Assembly: GCA_039029935.1 (NCBI GenBank) | Contig: JBCCFC010000725.1 | Span: 1 to 6,984, forward strand | From: G039029935 sp039029935 | GTDB lineage: Bacteria > Chloroflexota > Anaerolineae > Caldilineales > Caldilineaceae | Direction: 5' to 3' | Length of the DNA: 6,984 nt | Part shown: positions 1 through 5,486 of the stretch, piece after piece | Layout: the number at the start of each line of letters is the position of its first letter | How positions within the stretch are numbered: the first letter of the stretch is position 1 | The notes under the pieces: model-generated | What the model saw: the letters and a program-made list of their open reading frames with translations, nothing else | What the model was told of the DNA's origin: nothing | Database searches by the model: none | Made by a program: the position numbers and the translations under genes

Positions 1-1
1 C

Positions 2-310
2 TACGATTATGTTGACCCTAGCCGCCCCTTCCGCATTCCTGGGGCGCAGGGTACGCTCGGCTTTATCAGCAGCGTCACGGAGCCATTTTGTCAAGGCTGC
101 GGCAGGATTCGACTGACAGCCGATGGCAAAATACGCCTCTGTCTCTTGCGCGACAACGAATTCGATTTGTTGACACCACTGCGTGAAGGGTGGAGTTTCG
201 AGGAACTACGCACGTTGATGCGGGATGGTGTGTATGGTAAGCCTTGGGGACATGGTTTGGATGACGGATTTTTTGCTGAGAATCGGGCGATGAATCAGAT
301 TGGTGGGTGA
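2..310 (+). CDS. moaA: MoaA, GTP 3',8-cyclase, C-terminal part (5' end outside window)
   Basis: The open frame from base 2 to the TGA at 308-310 encodes the last 102 residues of MoaA, the radical SAM enzyme that rearranges GTP to 3',8-cyclo-H2GTP in the first step of molybdenum cofactor synthesis, together with MoaC. The visible part has the second [4Fe-4S] cluster motif of the family, Cys-x2-Cys-x13-Cys, in FCQGCGRIRLTADGKIRLCL (bases about 101-160). This cluster binds the GTP substrate. The context 'GTLGFISSVTEPFC' before it matches the family. The protein ends in NQIGG; the C-terminal Gly-Gly pair is conserved in MoaA and is needed for activity. The N-terminal SAM-cluster half lies upstream of the window. 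The frame is intact to its stop, so nothing suggests a pseudogene. The ATG of the next gene overlaps this stop. The region is GC-rich (38 of 60 bases at 1-60). Confidence 0.95.
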   Translation, partial: YDYVDPSRPFRIPGAQGTLGFISSVTEPFCQGCGRIRLTADGKIRLCLLRDNEFDLLTPLREGWSFEELRTLMRDGVYGKPWGHGLDDGFFAENRAMNQIGG

Positions 311-1092
311 TGAAAAACCGGGCGATACTCATCGCCAAAAATCGGACTAATAACTTTTGTAACCAAAAGCATATTAATCAAATTCAACAAAAAAGAATTG
401 ATGCAATCGAAAAAATACTGCGTGATAGCCCAAAGGGGGTAACACCATCGGAATTGGCATCATATCTAAATATTTATCCTTCAACAGTCGCTAGAACCCT
501 ACCCCTTCTTGAGAGTAAAGGTCTTTTGCTGTCAGCAGATGAAGAAGGTCGTCTGTGGCTATTTGATAGAAGCATGTTACAGTCAGATGACAGACCCATT
601 GAGCAACTTAGACTGATGCTAAACGATAATGAACGTACCGAAGCTCAATATCAAAAATTATTTGAAGACAACCCTTGGCTATTGGGTTCAACTTATAAAA
701 AAATTGTTCGCCACAAAAAACTAGATGATGAACATATTCCCGATTTGGTAGGAATTCGGGCGTCAGATAATTTTATGGATATTTTTGAGATTAAGCAGCC
801 TTTTTTAAAATTATTTCTTGATAATGGTCATTTTAGCAATGAATTTTATAAATCATGGGATCAGGCGGAAAGATATCTAAATTTTACAAAAACGCAGCCT
901 TTTTATTTGCAGCAAAAAGGTCTTCGTTTTGAAAACCCAAAATGTATCCTAATTATGGGTTACGATTTGTCAGATGAAAATAAGTCTAAACTATCAATTA
1001 AAGAGTCTATGAATCCTTTGATTCAGGTAATGACATACGAAAAGATACTATCCCTTGCCGAGAATACCTTGAGAATGTCACAGAATATGTAG
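310..1092 (+). CDS. Winged-helix protein with Shedu-like (DUF4263) PD-(D/E)XK nuclease domain
   Basis: A 260-residue protein. Residues about 23-88 look like a winged helix-turn-helix: helices around RIDAIEKILRDSP, then GVTPSELASYLNIYPSTVAR, then a wing ending near GRLWLF. Residues about 108-255 resemble the Shedu/DUF4263 nuclease domain. This begins with the family-like phrase 'LFEDNPWLLGS' (117-127), followed by a PD-(D/E)XK core: D145 in IPDLVG, E160 and K162 in FEIKQP, and a helix with Q185 in WDQAERYL. Shedu (SduA) is a known single-gene anti-phage nuclease with variable N-terminal domains, so phage defence is the inferred role; the DNA-binding N-terminus could sense a signal or autoregulate. 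The start is ATG 310, overlapping the moaA TGA, with GGTGGG a few bases upstream; GTG at 307 is an alternative. It is strongly AT-rich against moaA, suggesting transfer. The Uma2 gene follows after 13 bases. Fold assignment is by eye; a transcriptional regulator with a degenerate nuclease domain is possible but less likely, as the catalytic residues look intact. Confidence 0.8.
   Translation: MKNRAILIAKNRTNNFCNQKHINQIQQKRIDAIEKILRDSPKGVTPSELASYLNIYPSTVARTLPLLESKGLLLSADEEGRLWLFDRSMLQSDDRPIEQLRLMLNDNERTEAQYQKLFEDNPWLLGSTYKKIVRHKKLDDEHIPDLVGIRASDNFMDIFEIKQPFLKLFLDNGHFSNEFYKSWDQAERYLNFTKTQPFYLQQKGLRFENPKCILIMGYDLSDENKSKLSIKESMNPLIQVMTYEKILSLAENTLRMSQNM
321..336. repeat. Perfect 6-bp inverted repeat just inside the Shedu-like gene
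   Basis: GGCGAT-ACTC-ATCGCC is a perfect 6-bp stem with a 4-base loop, starting 9 bases after the start codon. In mRNA it could lower initiation of the Shedu-like gene. It has no T-run after it, so it is a poor intrinsic terminator. It may be chance. Confidence 0.35.
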
Positions 1093-1105
1093 AGGAAAGT
1101 TAGTC

Positions 1106-1960
1106 ATGAAAAAAATTCCCGAGATAATGTTACCAAACCAGCTCCCAACTACATCTATACAACGTCCCAAATGGATTCCAGATCATATCACCGAAAATTG
1201 GGACACAGACCCATATGCCTATCAAACCAAAGAGGATTTGATGCCTCATGGTGGCCCACATGGAAGAACGAGGATAGAAGCACTCATCCAACTTAGTGGG
1301 CCATTACGTAGGCACGGCTTATTGGTCTTAACAGATATCTTTTTGATTTATGAAGATAGAGATGAGGGACCAAACCGATGCGCACCAGATTTGTTAGTGG
1401 TTCCTTGCCAACCTGGTGATTCATTCCCGTATGCCTATGATATAAGAACAGACCCGATGCCAATTTGTGCGATTGAGATTGTGTCTGAATTTAGCAAAGA
1501 AGACGACAAAGTTGCACCTCAATTTTACATTGACCAATTAGGGATTCCTAACTGTATTACTATCGACCGTGTAGATGATGAGGGCAATGTGGCTGACGAA
1601 GCAACAGTCTCTGTATGGAGACACTCCACAACGATTGGACATGCTACACAAGTGAAATCCAATTGTCAAGGACAAATTTTAGTCCCTGACATCTTTATGT
1701 TGGCTTGTGTTGAGGGCAATAAAGTCGATTTTTTCGATATCTTTACGGAAGAACTGTGGTTCGATGTTGAAATTGTGCGTACCATGCACCATGTAGCGGA
1801 ACGGCGAAAGTGTGAGGCACTTCAAGCACAGATTACATTAGAGCGTTATAAGCGTGAAACTGCGGAAGAACGAACTAAAGCGGCTCAAGCTCAGGTTGAA
1901 ATGAAACAGCAGCAGATTGAGGCTCTTCAGGCTCAACTACAAGCACTCTTAAAGCAGTAA
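1106..1960 (+). CDS. Uma2/DUF820 family putative endonuclease with C-terminal coiled coil
   Basis: A 284-residue protein. Residues about 35-215 resemble the Uma2 (DUF820) restriction-endonuclease-like fold: D95 in CAPDLLVV, then E124 in AIEIVSEFS, D133/D134 and K135 in KEDDK, then QFYIDQLGIPNCITID, equivalent to the usual 'K..Y...GV.EYW.vD' stretch. These acidic and lysine residues form the likely PD-(D/E)XK site. Residues about 228-284 are rich in Glu, Gln, Lys and Ala with heptad-like spacing (LQAQITLERYKR, IEALQAQLQALLKQ) and should form a coiled coil. Such tails are common on Uma2 proteins of Cyanobacteria and Chloroflexota. The biological role of this large family is not settled; nuclease activity and links to mobile or defence DNA are inferred. 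The start is ATG 1106 with AGAGGAAAG at 1091-1099. It lies 13 bases after the Shedu-like gene, so the two are probably co-transcribed. Confidence 0.85.
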   Translation: MKKIPEIMLPNQLPTTSIQRPKWIPDHITENWDTDPYAYQTKEDLMPHGGPHGRTRIEALIQLSGPLRRHGLLVLTDIFLIYEDRDEGPNRCAPDLLVVPCQPGDSFPYAYDIRTDPMPICAIEIVSEFSKEDDKVAPQFYIDQLGIPNCITIDRVDDEGNVADEATVSVWRHSTTIGHATQVKSNCQGQILVPDIFMLACVEGNKVDFFDIFTEELWFDVEIVRTMHHVAERRKCEALQAQITLERYKRETAEERTKAAQAQVEMKQQQIEALQAQLQALLKQ

Positions 1961-2028
1961 AAAAGTAACCCCAACAGAAGTAGATATTGCTTAATTAGCT
2001 GTCTTTTATAAAAAAAGTGAGTTGCAAT

Positions 2029-2274
2029 ATGATAAAAAACTTTAATCGTATAACGTTTGATCCAAATATTATGGGAGGAAAGCCTTGTATCCGAGGAATG
2101 CGTGTCACTGTGGGCATGATTATTGGCTTGGTCGCAACAGATTATTCTATTGATGATATATTAGACGCCTACCCTTACTTAGAGAAAGAAGATATACACG
2201 AATCTCTTACCTACGCGGCTTGGCGAGTTCAAGAAATAGACCTCCCACTGGTGGCATATGAAGCTGTTAATTGA
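2029..2274 (+). CDS. DUF433 domain protein, putative antitoxin
   Basis: An 81-residue protein that is almost entirely a DUF433 domain: 'NRITFDPNIMGGKPCIRGMRV' gives the hallmark gGKPcIrGmR near residues 16-25, followed by VGMIIGLVATDYSIDDILDAYPYLEKEDIHESLTYAAW, the usual 's..dIl..yP.L...di..al.yA' pattern. The domain has a helix-turn-helix-like fold and is normally the antitoxin beside DUF5615 PIN-like toxins. The ATG at 2029 was chosen because it puts the conserved domain near the N-terminus at the family's usual length of about 75-85. An in-frame GTG at 2017 would add four residues, but AAGTGAG there works better as a weak ribosome site. The 3' end overlaps the toxin gene by 17 bases, the expected toxin-antitoxin arrangement. 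The inferred role is to bind and neutralise the downstream protein and probably repress the pair. Confidence 0.85.
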   Translation: MIKNFNRITFDPNIMGGKPCIRGMRVTVGMIIGLVATDYSIDDILDAYPYLEKEDIHESLTYAAWRVQEIDLPLVAYEAVN

Positions 2275-2620
2275 TATGAACCTTTCCCCTAATTGGGTAG
2301 ATATTTTGGAACAATTAGGGGTTGAGGCAGTACACTGGTCATCTATCGGTGATGCTCGTACAGCAGATAGTATTATCATGGCGTGGGCGGAGGAACATGG
2401 TTATGTGGTGTTTACACATGACCTTGATTTTGGGACTCTTCTAGCGACAACAAAAGCCGTCGGTCCAAGCGTGGTTCAAGTTCGCGCGGACGATGTATTG
2501 CCACAAAGTTTAGGTGATAGGTTAGTAAAAATCCTACATCAATATGAATCTGAGATCGAGAGCGGTGCATTAGTAACCATTGATGAAGAACGGTCACGGA
2601 TCCGTATTCTACCTTTTTAA
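2258..2620 (+). CDS. DUF5615 family PIN-like protein, putative toxin
   Basis: A 120-residue protein of the DUF5615 PIN-like family. PIN domains are metal-dependent ribonucleases with a cluster of acidic residues. Here these are D6 in LLIDMNLSP (family form LLDenLp), D37 in ARTADSIIMAWAEEHGY, and D55 and D57 in VVFTHDLDFGTLL (family form vvT.DkDFg.l). All the expected acidic positions are present, so it looks active. The length matches the family. The start is ATG 2258, inside the antitoxin frame with a 17-base overlap, preceded by GGTGG at 2250-2254. A later ATG at 2276 would remove D6 and is rejected. Together with the DUF433 gene it forms a VapBC-like type II toxin-antitoxin module. The RNA target is unknown. 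Such pairs are common in accessory regions and may stabilise the block that carries the nuclease genes. Confidence 0.87.
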   Translation: MKLLIDMNLSPNWVDILEQLGVEAVHWSSIGDARTADSIIMAWAEEHGYVVFTHDLDFGTLLATTKAVGPSVVQVRADDVLPQSLGDRLVKILHQYESEIESGALVTIDEERSRIRILPF

Positions 2621-2691
2621 TTGATTATTCACCTTCAATTTGAATTAAAAGAACGGATTTTTGGATTGCAGACATTGTTGCAAAAACGAGC

Positions 2692-2716
2692 GTTGTCAAT
2701 AGAAGACAACTCTTTT
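2692..2716 (+). terminator. Weak hairpin with following T-run upstream of the Fe-S carrier gene
   Basis: GTTGTC (2692-2697) and GACAAC (2705-2710) form a perfect 6-bp stem around AATAGAA. Outward pairing can continue imperfectly, and TCTTTT follows at 2711-2716. This could end transcription of the toxin-antitoxin pair before the Fe-S genes, or act in the leader of the 2742 gene. The stem is short and GC-poor, so this call is tentative. Confidence 0.3.
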
Positions 2717-2741
2717 GAATTATAAATAAGGAGACATAATA

Positions 2742-3113
2742 ATGATCACTTTAACATCATCAGCCGCAGAAAAATTAGGCGGTATCTTAGAGCAAAAAGG
2801 CATTGGGGAAACACATGGACTGCGCGTTTTCGTCAAGGGCGGCGGTTGTGGCGGTATGCAATACGGCATGACCTTTGATGAAGGCTCAAAGGAAGATGAT
2901 GAAGTCTACGAGCAGCATGGTGTGCGTGTCATTGTTGATCCCACAAGCCTGTTCTATGTCAACGGTGCAAACATTGACTATGTAGACAACTTGATGGGTG
3001 GTGGGTTTAACATCGAAAACCCAAATGCGACTAGCTCATGTGGATGTGGCAGCAGTTTCCGTACGGCGCAGACACACACGGGCGAAGCACCAGCTGATGG
3101 CTGCACAATGTAA
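2742..3113 (+). CDS. A-type iron-sulfur cluster carrier (IscA/ErpA/HesB family)
   Basis: A 123-residue cytosolic protein of the HesB/IscA/ErpA (Fe-S biogenesis) family, which carries and inserts Fe-S clusters into apo-proteins. The three cluster-binding cysteines are present: C36 in KGGGCGGMQYGM, and C100 and C102 in SSCGCGSSF. The core phrases 'ITLTSSAAEKLGGIL' at the N-terminus, 'VIVDPTSLFYVNGANIDYVD' and 'GGGFNIENPNA' fit the family closely. The core would normally end near residue 107. Here a short tail carries a fourth cysteine (C121, third from the end), which is not part of the standard motif. The start is ATG 2742 with a strong AAGGAGA at 2728-2734 and 7-base spacing. It begins a run of three genes with gaps of 15 and 20 bases, so it is likely the first gene of an operon with the NFU and rhodanese genes. 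Whether it is IscA or ErpA in function cannot be told. Confidence 0.93.
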   Translation: MITLTSSAAEKLGGILEQKGIGETHGLRVFVKGGGCGGMQYGMTFDEGSKEDDEVYEQHGVRVIVDPTSLFYVNGANIDYVDNLMGGGFNIENPNATSSCGCGSSFRTAQTHTGEAPADGCTM

Positions 3114-3128
3114 GTAGACACAATATCT

Positions 3129-3431
3129 ATGAACCAAACAGGTGTTGCAGAGCTATCACTTAATGAGCGCATCCAAGAAGTACTGGATGGCTATCGGCCA
3201 ACATTGTATATAGATGGTGGTGATGTCGAAATCATCAAAGTGGATGCGGATGGCATTGCCCACGTCAAAATGTTGGGGGCGTGTATTGACTGCCCGATTA
3301 GCATTCTCACAATGAAGCTTGGGGTTCAGCGTCTGCTCAAGGAAAATTTTAGTGAAATTACTGGTGTGAATGCAATCACCGATATCGATATATCGGCGTT
3401 GTATAACCGGAGCTATACGCCACCAGCATAA
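3129..3431 (+). CDS. Single-domain NFU-type Fe-S scaffold/carrier protein
   Basis: A 100-residue protein formed almost wholly by the NifU C-terminal (NFU) domain. Residues about 13-90 carry the family pattern: IQEVLDGYRPTLYIDGGDVEII, then KMLGACIDCPISILTMKLGVQRLLKENF. The cluster ligands are C52 and C55 of the C-x2-C motif; two such monomers share one [4Fe-4S] cluster and pass it to target enzymes. The usual form is GaC.gCp.s..Tlk.giE; here the residue after Pro is Ile and the 'giE' Glu is Gln, both minor changes. The start is ATG 3129, 15 bases after the A-type carrier stop, with only a weak purine stretch upstream, so translation may be coupled to that gene. The pairing of an A-type carrier with NFU is a known cooperation in cluster delivery, which supports a shared job here. 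No N-terminal NifU or A-type domain is fused. Confidence 0.92.
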   Translation: MNQTGVAELSLNERIQEVLDGYRPTLYIDGGDVEIIKVDADGIAHVKMLGACIDCPISILTMKLGVQRLLKENFSEITGVNAITDIDISALYNRSYTPPA

Positions 3432-3451
3432 TTCAATGGAATTCAATTAAC

Positions 3452-3820
3452 ATGGCAAATCCATTTGGCGCGCCAGAAGTCAGCGTGCAAGAGATCGCCC
3501 AGCGGGTCGAAGCGGGAGACAAATTTTTGTGGATCGATGTACGTGAACCGCATGAGCTTGAACTCGCCAATTTTAATGTAGAGGGCATCCTCAATGTCCC
3601 AATAAGCGAGGTCGCCAGCAAACAGCTAGATGCGCTACCAGACGCGGTCACCGCAGACAAAGACGCTGAGATTATTGTCAGTTGTCATCACGGTGGGCGC
3701 AGTGCGCAAATGGTCATGTTTATGCGCGGGCAGGGCTGGACCAATGCCATCAATCTGGATGGCGGTATCCATGCGTGGGCAATCGAAGTTGATCCATCAG
3801 TCGGAATGTATCGAGGATAA
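3452..3820 (+). CDS. Single-domain rhodanese-like sulfurtransferase
   Basis: A 122-residue rhodanese-homology protein. It shows 'VSVQEIAQRVEAGDKFLWIDVREPHELELANFNVEGILNVP' in pieces: the D29-V-R-E-P motif, the G45..N48-V-P50 segment, and the catalytic loop C78-H-H-G-G-R-S84 in IIVSCHHGGRSAQ. The domain ends with GWTNAINLDGGIHAWAIEVDP, the usual C-terminal 'L.GGi.aW' signature. C78 should carry a persulfide sulfur. The intact cysteine and six-residue loop fit an active sulfurtransferase rather than a phosphatase. No signal peptide or membrane segment is seen, so it is cytosolic. The start is ATG 3452, 20 bases after the NFU stop; no clear ribosome site is visible. Its place directly after two Fe-S carriers suggests it supplies or moves sulfane sulfur for cluster building or for the radical SAM enzymes downstream; this is inference. 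A large repeat hairpin starts three bases after its stop. Confidence 0.93.
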   Translation: MANPFGAPEVSVQEIAQRVEAGDKFLWIDVREPHELELANFNVEGILNVPISEVASKQLDALPDAVTADKDAEIIVSCHHGGRSAQMVMFMRGQGWTNAINLDGGIHAWAIEVDPSVGMYRG

Positions 3821-3822
3821 GA

Positions 3823-3886
3823 AAAGGTTGAAAGGTTGAAGGGTGGAAAGGTGGAAAGGTGGAAAGGTTGAAAGGTGGAAAGGTTG
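3823..3886 (+). repeat. Eight tandem 8-bp units, left arm (consensus AAAGGTKG)
   Basis: Eight contiguous octamers: AAAGGTTG, AAAGGTTG, AAGGGTGG, AAAGGTGG, AAAGGTGG, AAAGGTTG, AAAGGTGG, AAAGGTTG. Variation is limited to T/G at position 7, plus one G at position 3 in the third unit. The array begins just after the rhodanese stop codon and forms the left arm of a large inverted repeat. Confidence 0.95.
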
Positions 3887-3889
3887 ATC

Positions 3890-3904
3890 ATGATAGCGTA
3901 TCAT
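3890..3904. repeat. Central palindrome ATGATA-GCG-TATCAT
   Basis: A perfect 6-bp inverted repeat with a 3-base GCG loop lies at the axis of symmetry of the two octamer arrays (centre at base 3897). After two mismatched pairs (T3888/T3906 and C3889/C3905), pairing resumes with GTTGA (3883-3887) against TCAAC (3907-3911). This makes it the tip of one long hairpin. Confidence 0.9.
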
Positions 3905-3905
3905 C

Positions 3906-3977
3906 TTCAACTCTTCAACCTTTCAACTCTTCAACTCTTCAACCCTTCAACCCTTCAACCCTTCAACTCTTCAACTT
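3906..3977 (+). repeat. Nine tandem 8-bp units, right arm (consensus TTCAACYC)
   Basis: Nine contiguous octamers of TTCAACTC/TTCAACCC type, with TTCAACCT as the second and TTCAACTT as the last. They are the approximate reverse complement of the left array, with the same 8-bp period. A run of five T (3976-3980) follows, then the ribosome site of the next gene. Confidence 0.95.
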
Positions 3978-3995
3978 TTTCAAGGAGAGTTTTCA

Positions 3996-5486
3996 GTGCG
4001 TGTTGCGTTAATCAATCCAAGGTTTCGTCTACCAATTGACACCCGCACGACGCCCCATTTAGGGTTGGCCTATCTGGCGGCAGTCAGCGAACAGCGTGGG
4101 GATGAGGTCGTAATTTTTGATGCCGATATCGAGAGACAACCAGTCGGCGAGTTTGTACAAGAATTCAAGCCTGATCTAATCGGCATTACGGCCAATACAC
4201 CACAGGTTAAGCAGGCATGGCGTACGGCCAAGGCCATCAAAGAGGTCTATGACTGTCCCGTTGTGATAGGTGGACCGCATGTGAGTGTATTGCCAGAGGA
4301 AAGCTGCGAGAAGCCTTATGTCGATATTGTGGTGCGTGGTGAGGGTGAGGATGTGTGGATTGACATTAGCAATCGGCTGGAATCCTATCTCAAAGATCAG
4401 CCAAGTTATGCCACATCTGAATTTATGAACCCAGAACATGATATTTTTGATGACTGTATGGGCGTCACGTACAAAACCAGCGATGGACGCATCCACAACA
4501 ACCCAGACCGCGCTGCGATTGCCGATTTGGATAGCCTGCCTTGGCCTGCCTATCATCTCTTCAAGATGAAGCACTACACGAATCTGCAACCCGCCACCGA
4601 CCACGTTGACGGTGCGCGCAGCTTTAGCATTATGACCAGTCGCGGTTGCCCTTACCGCTGCACCTTCTGTAGCCAGAGCATCATGCCCATCAAGTGGCGC
4701 AGTCGCAGCCCAGAGAATGTGCTGGCAGAGTGGCGACATCTGGTTGAAGACTATGATGCGCAGGAGATTGGTATTCTTGATGACAGTGCCAACATTCGTG
4801 TCAAACGGTTGGAAGGATTGGCACAGCTACTGATTGAGAACGACCTCAACCATGTGCCTTGGATTTTTGTCAATGGCATCCGTGCCAACCTTGCCAGCAA
4901 AGAATTGTTGCAGTTGTTGAAAAATGCGGGACTCAAACGGACTGCCTTTGGTGTGGAGAGCGGCGATCCTGAAATTCTCAAGAGCATTGACAAGAAAGTG
5001 GATCACGACACGATTCGCCGTGCCTTTAAAAATGCCAAGGAAATTGGACTGGAGACTATTGCCTTTATGATCATCGGGCTACCGGGTGAGACACGCGAGT
5101 CTATGCAACGCACGATTGACTTTGCCATTGAGCTTGACCCCGTCATCGCCAACTTCTCGATGATGACGCCCTATCCTGGTACAAAGGTCTATGAAATCGT
5201 CAAACGACAGGGACGATTCCTGATCAACGACTGGGAAGATTATGTCTTTTTCCAACAGCAAGCGCGCTATGAAATGGGTGAGATGACGGCAGAGTTGGTC
5301 GAGGAAATGTATCGCAAAGCCTATCGCCAGTTCTATCTGCGCCCGGCACCAATTCTGCGTCGCACATCAACCAAAGATTTCTGGTTTAACCTGCCACGCA
5401 ACCTACGCATTGCTGCCAACACCTTCCTGCCAAAGAAAGAAAAGACTGGTCTACGCAAAGCCGTACAAGCCGAGGGAGCCATCTAA
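3996..5486 (+). CDS. B12-binding-domain radical SAM protein, first of two paralogues
   Basis: A 496-residue protein. Residues 1-130 form a Rossmann-like cobalamin-binding domain: LGLAYLAAVSEQRGDEVVIFDAD (22-44), DLIGITANTPQ, VIGGPHVSVLPEE (90-102) and RGEGED (114-119). The base-off DxHxxG motif is absent, as in BchE and class B radical SAM methylases. Residues about 208-430 form the radical SAM barrel with C218-x3-C222-x2-C225 in RGCPYRCTFCS, then EIGILDDSA, FGVESGD and IIGLPGET. The C-terminal tail (about 430-496) is basic and of unknown role. The family includes methylases and cyclases acting on varied substrates, so the reaction cannot be named. The GTG start at 3996 is supported by AAGGAGAG at 3982-3989 with 6-base spacing and by the conserved 'MRVALINP' opening, matching MRIILASP in the paralogue. 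The stop overlaps the next ATG. No membrane segment is seen. Confidence 0.9.
   Translation: MRVALINPRFRLPIDTRTTPHLGLAYLAAVSEQRGDEVVIFDADIERQPVGEFVQEFKPDLIGITANTPQVKQAWRTAKAIKEVYDCPVVIGGPHVSVLPEESCEKPYVDIVVRGEGEDVWIDISNRLESYLKDQPSYATSEFMNPEHDIFDDCMGVTYKTSDGRIHNNPDRAAIADLDSLPWPAYHLFKMKHYTNLQPATDHVDGARSFSIMTSRGCPYRCTFCSQSIMPIKWRSRSPENVLAEWRHLVEDYDAQEIGILDDSANIRVKRLEGLAQLLIENDLNHVPWIFVNGIRANLASKELLQLLKNAGLKRTAFGVESGDPEILKSIDKKVDHDTIRRAFKNAKEIGLETIAFMIIGLPGETRESMQRTIDFAIELDPVIANFSMMTPYPGTKVYEIVKRQGRFLINDWEDYVFFQQQARYEMGEMTAELVEEMYRKAYRQFYLRPAPILRRTSTKDFWFNLPRNLRIAANTFLPKKEKTGLRKAVQAEGAI

Larger units (their letters stand above)
3823..3980 (+). promoter_or_regulatory. Large octamer-built inverted repeat; possible terminator or attenuator between two gene groups
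   Basis: Folding about base 3897 pairs 3823-3886 with 3908-3971. By hand, 54 of these 64 positions pair when four G-U pairs are allowed, and 11 of 13 inner positions pair as well. The result is a stem of about 75 bp with a 3-base loop. Because both arms share an 8-bp period, the strands can also pair in shifted registers. The T-run at 3976-3980 directly follows, as in intrinsic terminators, though this stem is far longer than usual. It separates the Fe-S/rhodanese genes from the radical SAM pair and ends one base before the latter's ribosome site, so it could terminate, attenuate, or protect mRNA ends. It may instead be a non-functional repeat expansion. The structure is seen; the role is inferred. 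Confidence 0.55.

Noticed and set aside
75..338. 87-codon minus-strand open frame over the start of the window
   Set aside because: Antisense to the MoaA C-terminus, whose cysteine motif and GG end clearly show the real coding strand.
1987..2012. Promoter before the antitoxin gene (TTGCTT and TATAAA)
   Set aside because: The boxes are only 14 bases apart and the region is generally AT-rich, so I cannot support it.
2017..2028. GTG at 2017 as start of the antitoxin
   Set aside because: It adds four non-conserved residues, and AAGTGAG there better fits a ribosome site for ATG 2029.
2693..2726. Promoter before the Fe-S carrier gene (TTGTCA and TATAAA)
   Set aside because: The spacing is 22 bases and the -10-like box abuts the ribosome site, leaving no normal leader.
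3688..3891. Minus-strand open frame with repeated Leu-Ser-Thr-Phe residues across the octamer array
   Set aside because: Its N-terminal half is only a translation of the 8-bp repeats, and the rest is antisense to the rhodanese gene. No family features or ribosome site.
3823..3977. Tandem repeats as a CRISPR array
   Set aside because: Units are 8 bp and contiguous with no unique spacers, and the two arrays are mutual reverse complements.
4176..4739. 187-codon open frame on the minus strand inside the first radical SAM gene
   Set aside because: Lies wholly antisense to a well-supported conserved gene and shows no recognisable domain; open by codon bias of the real gene.
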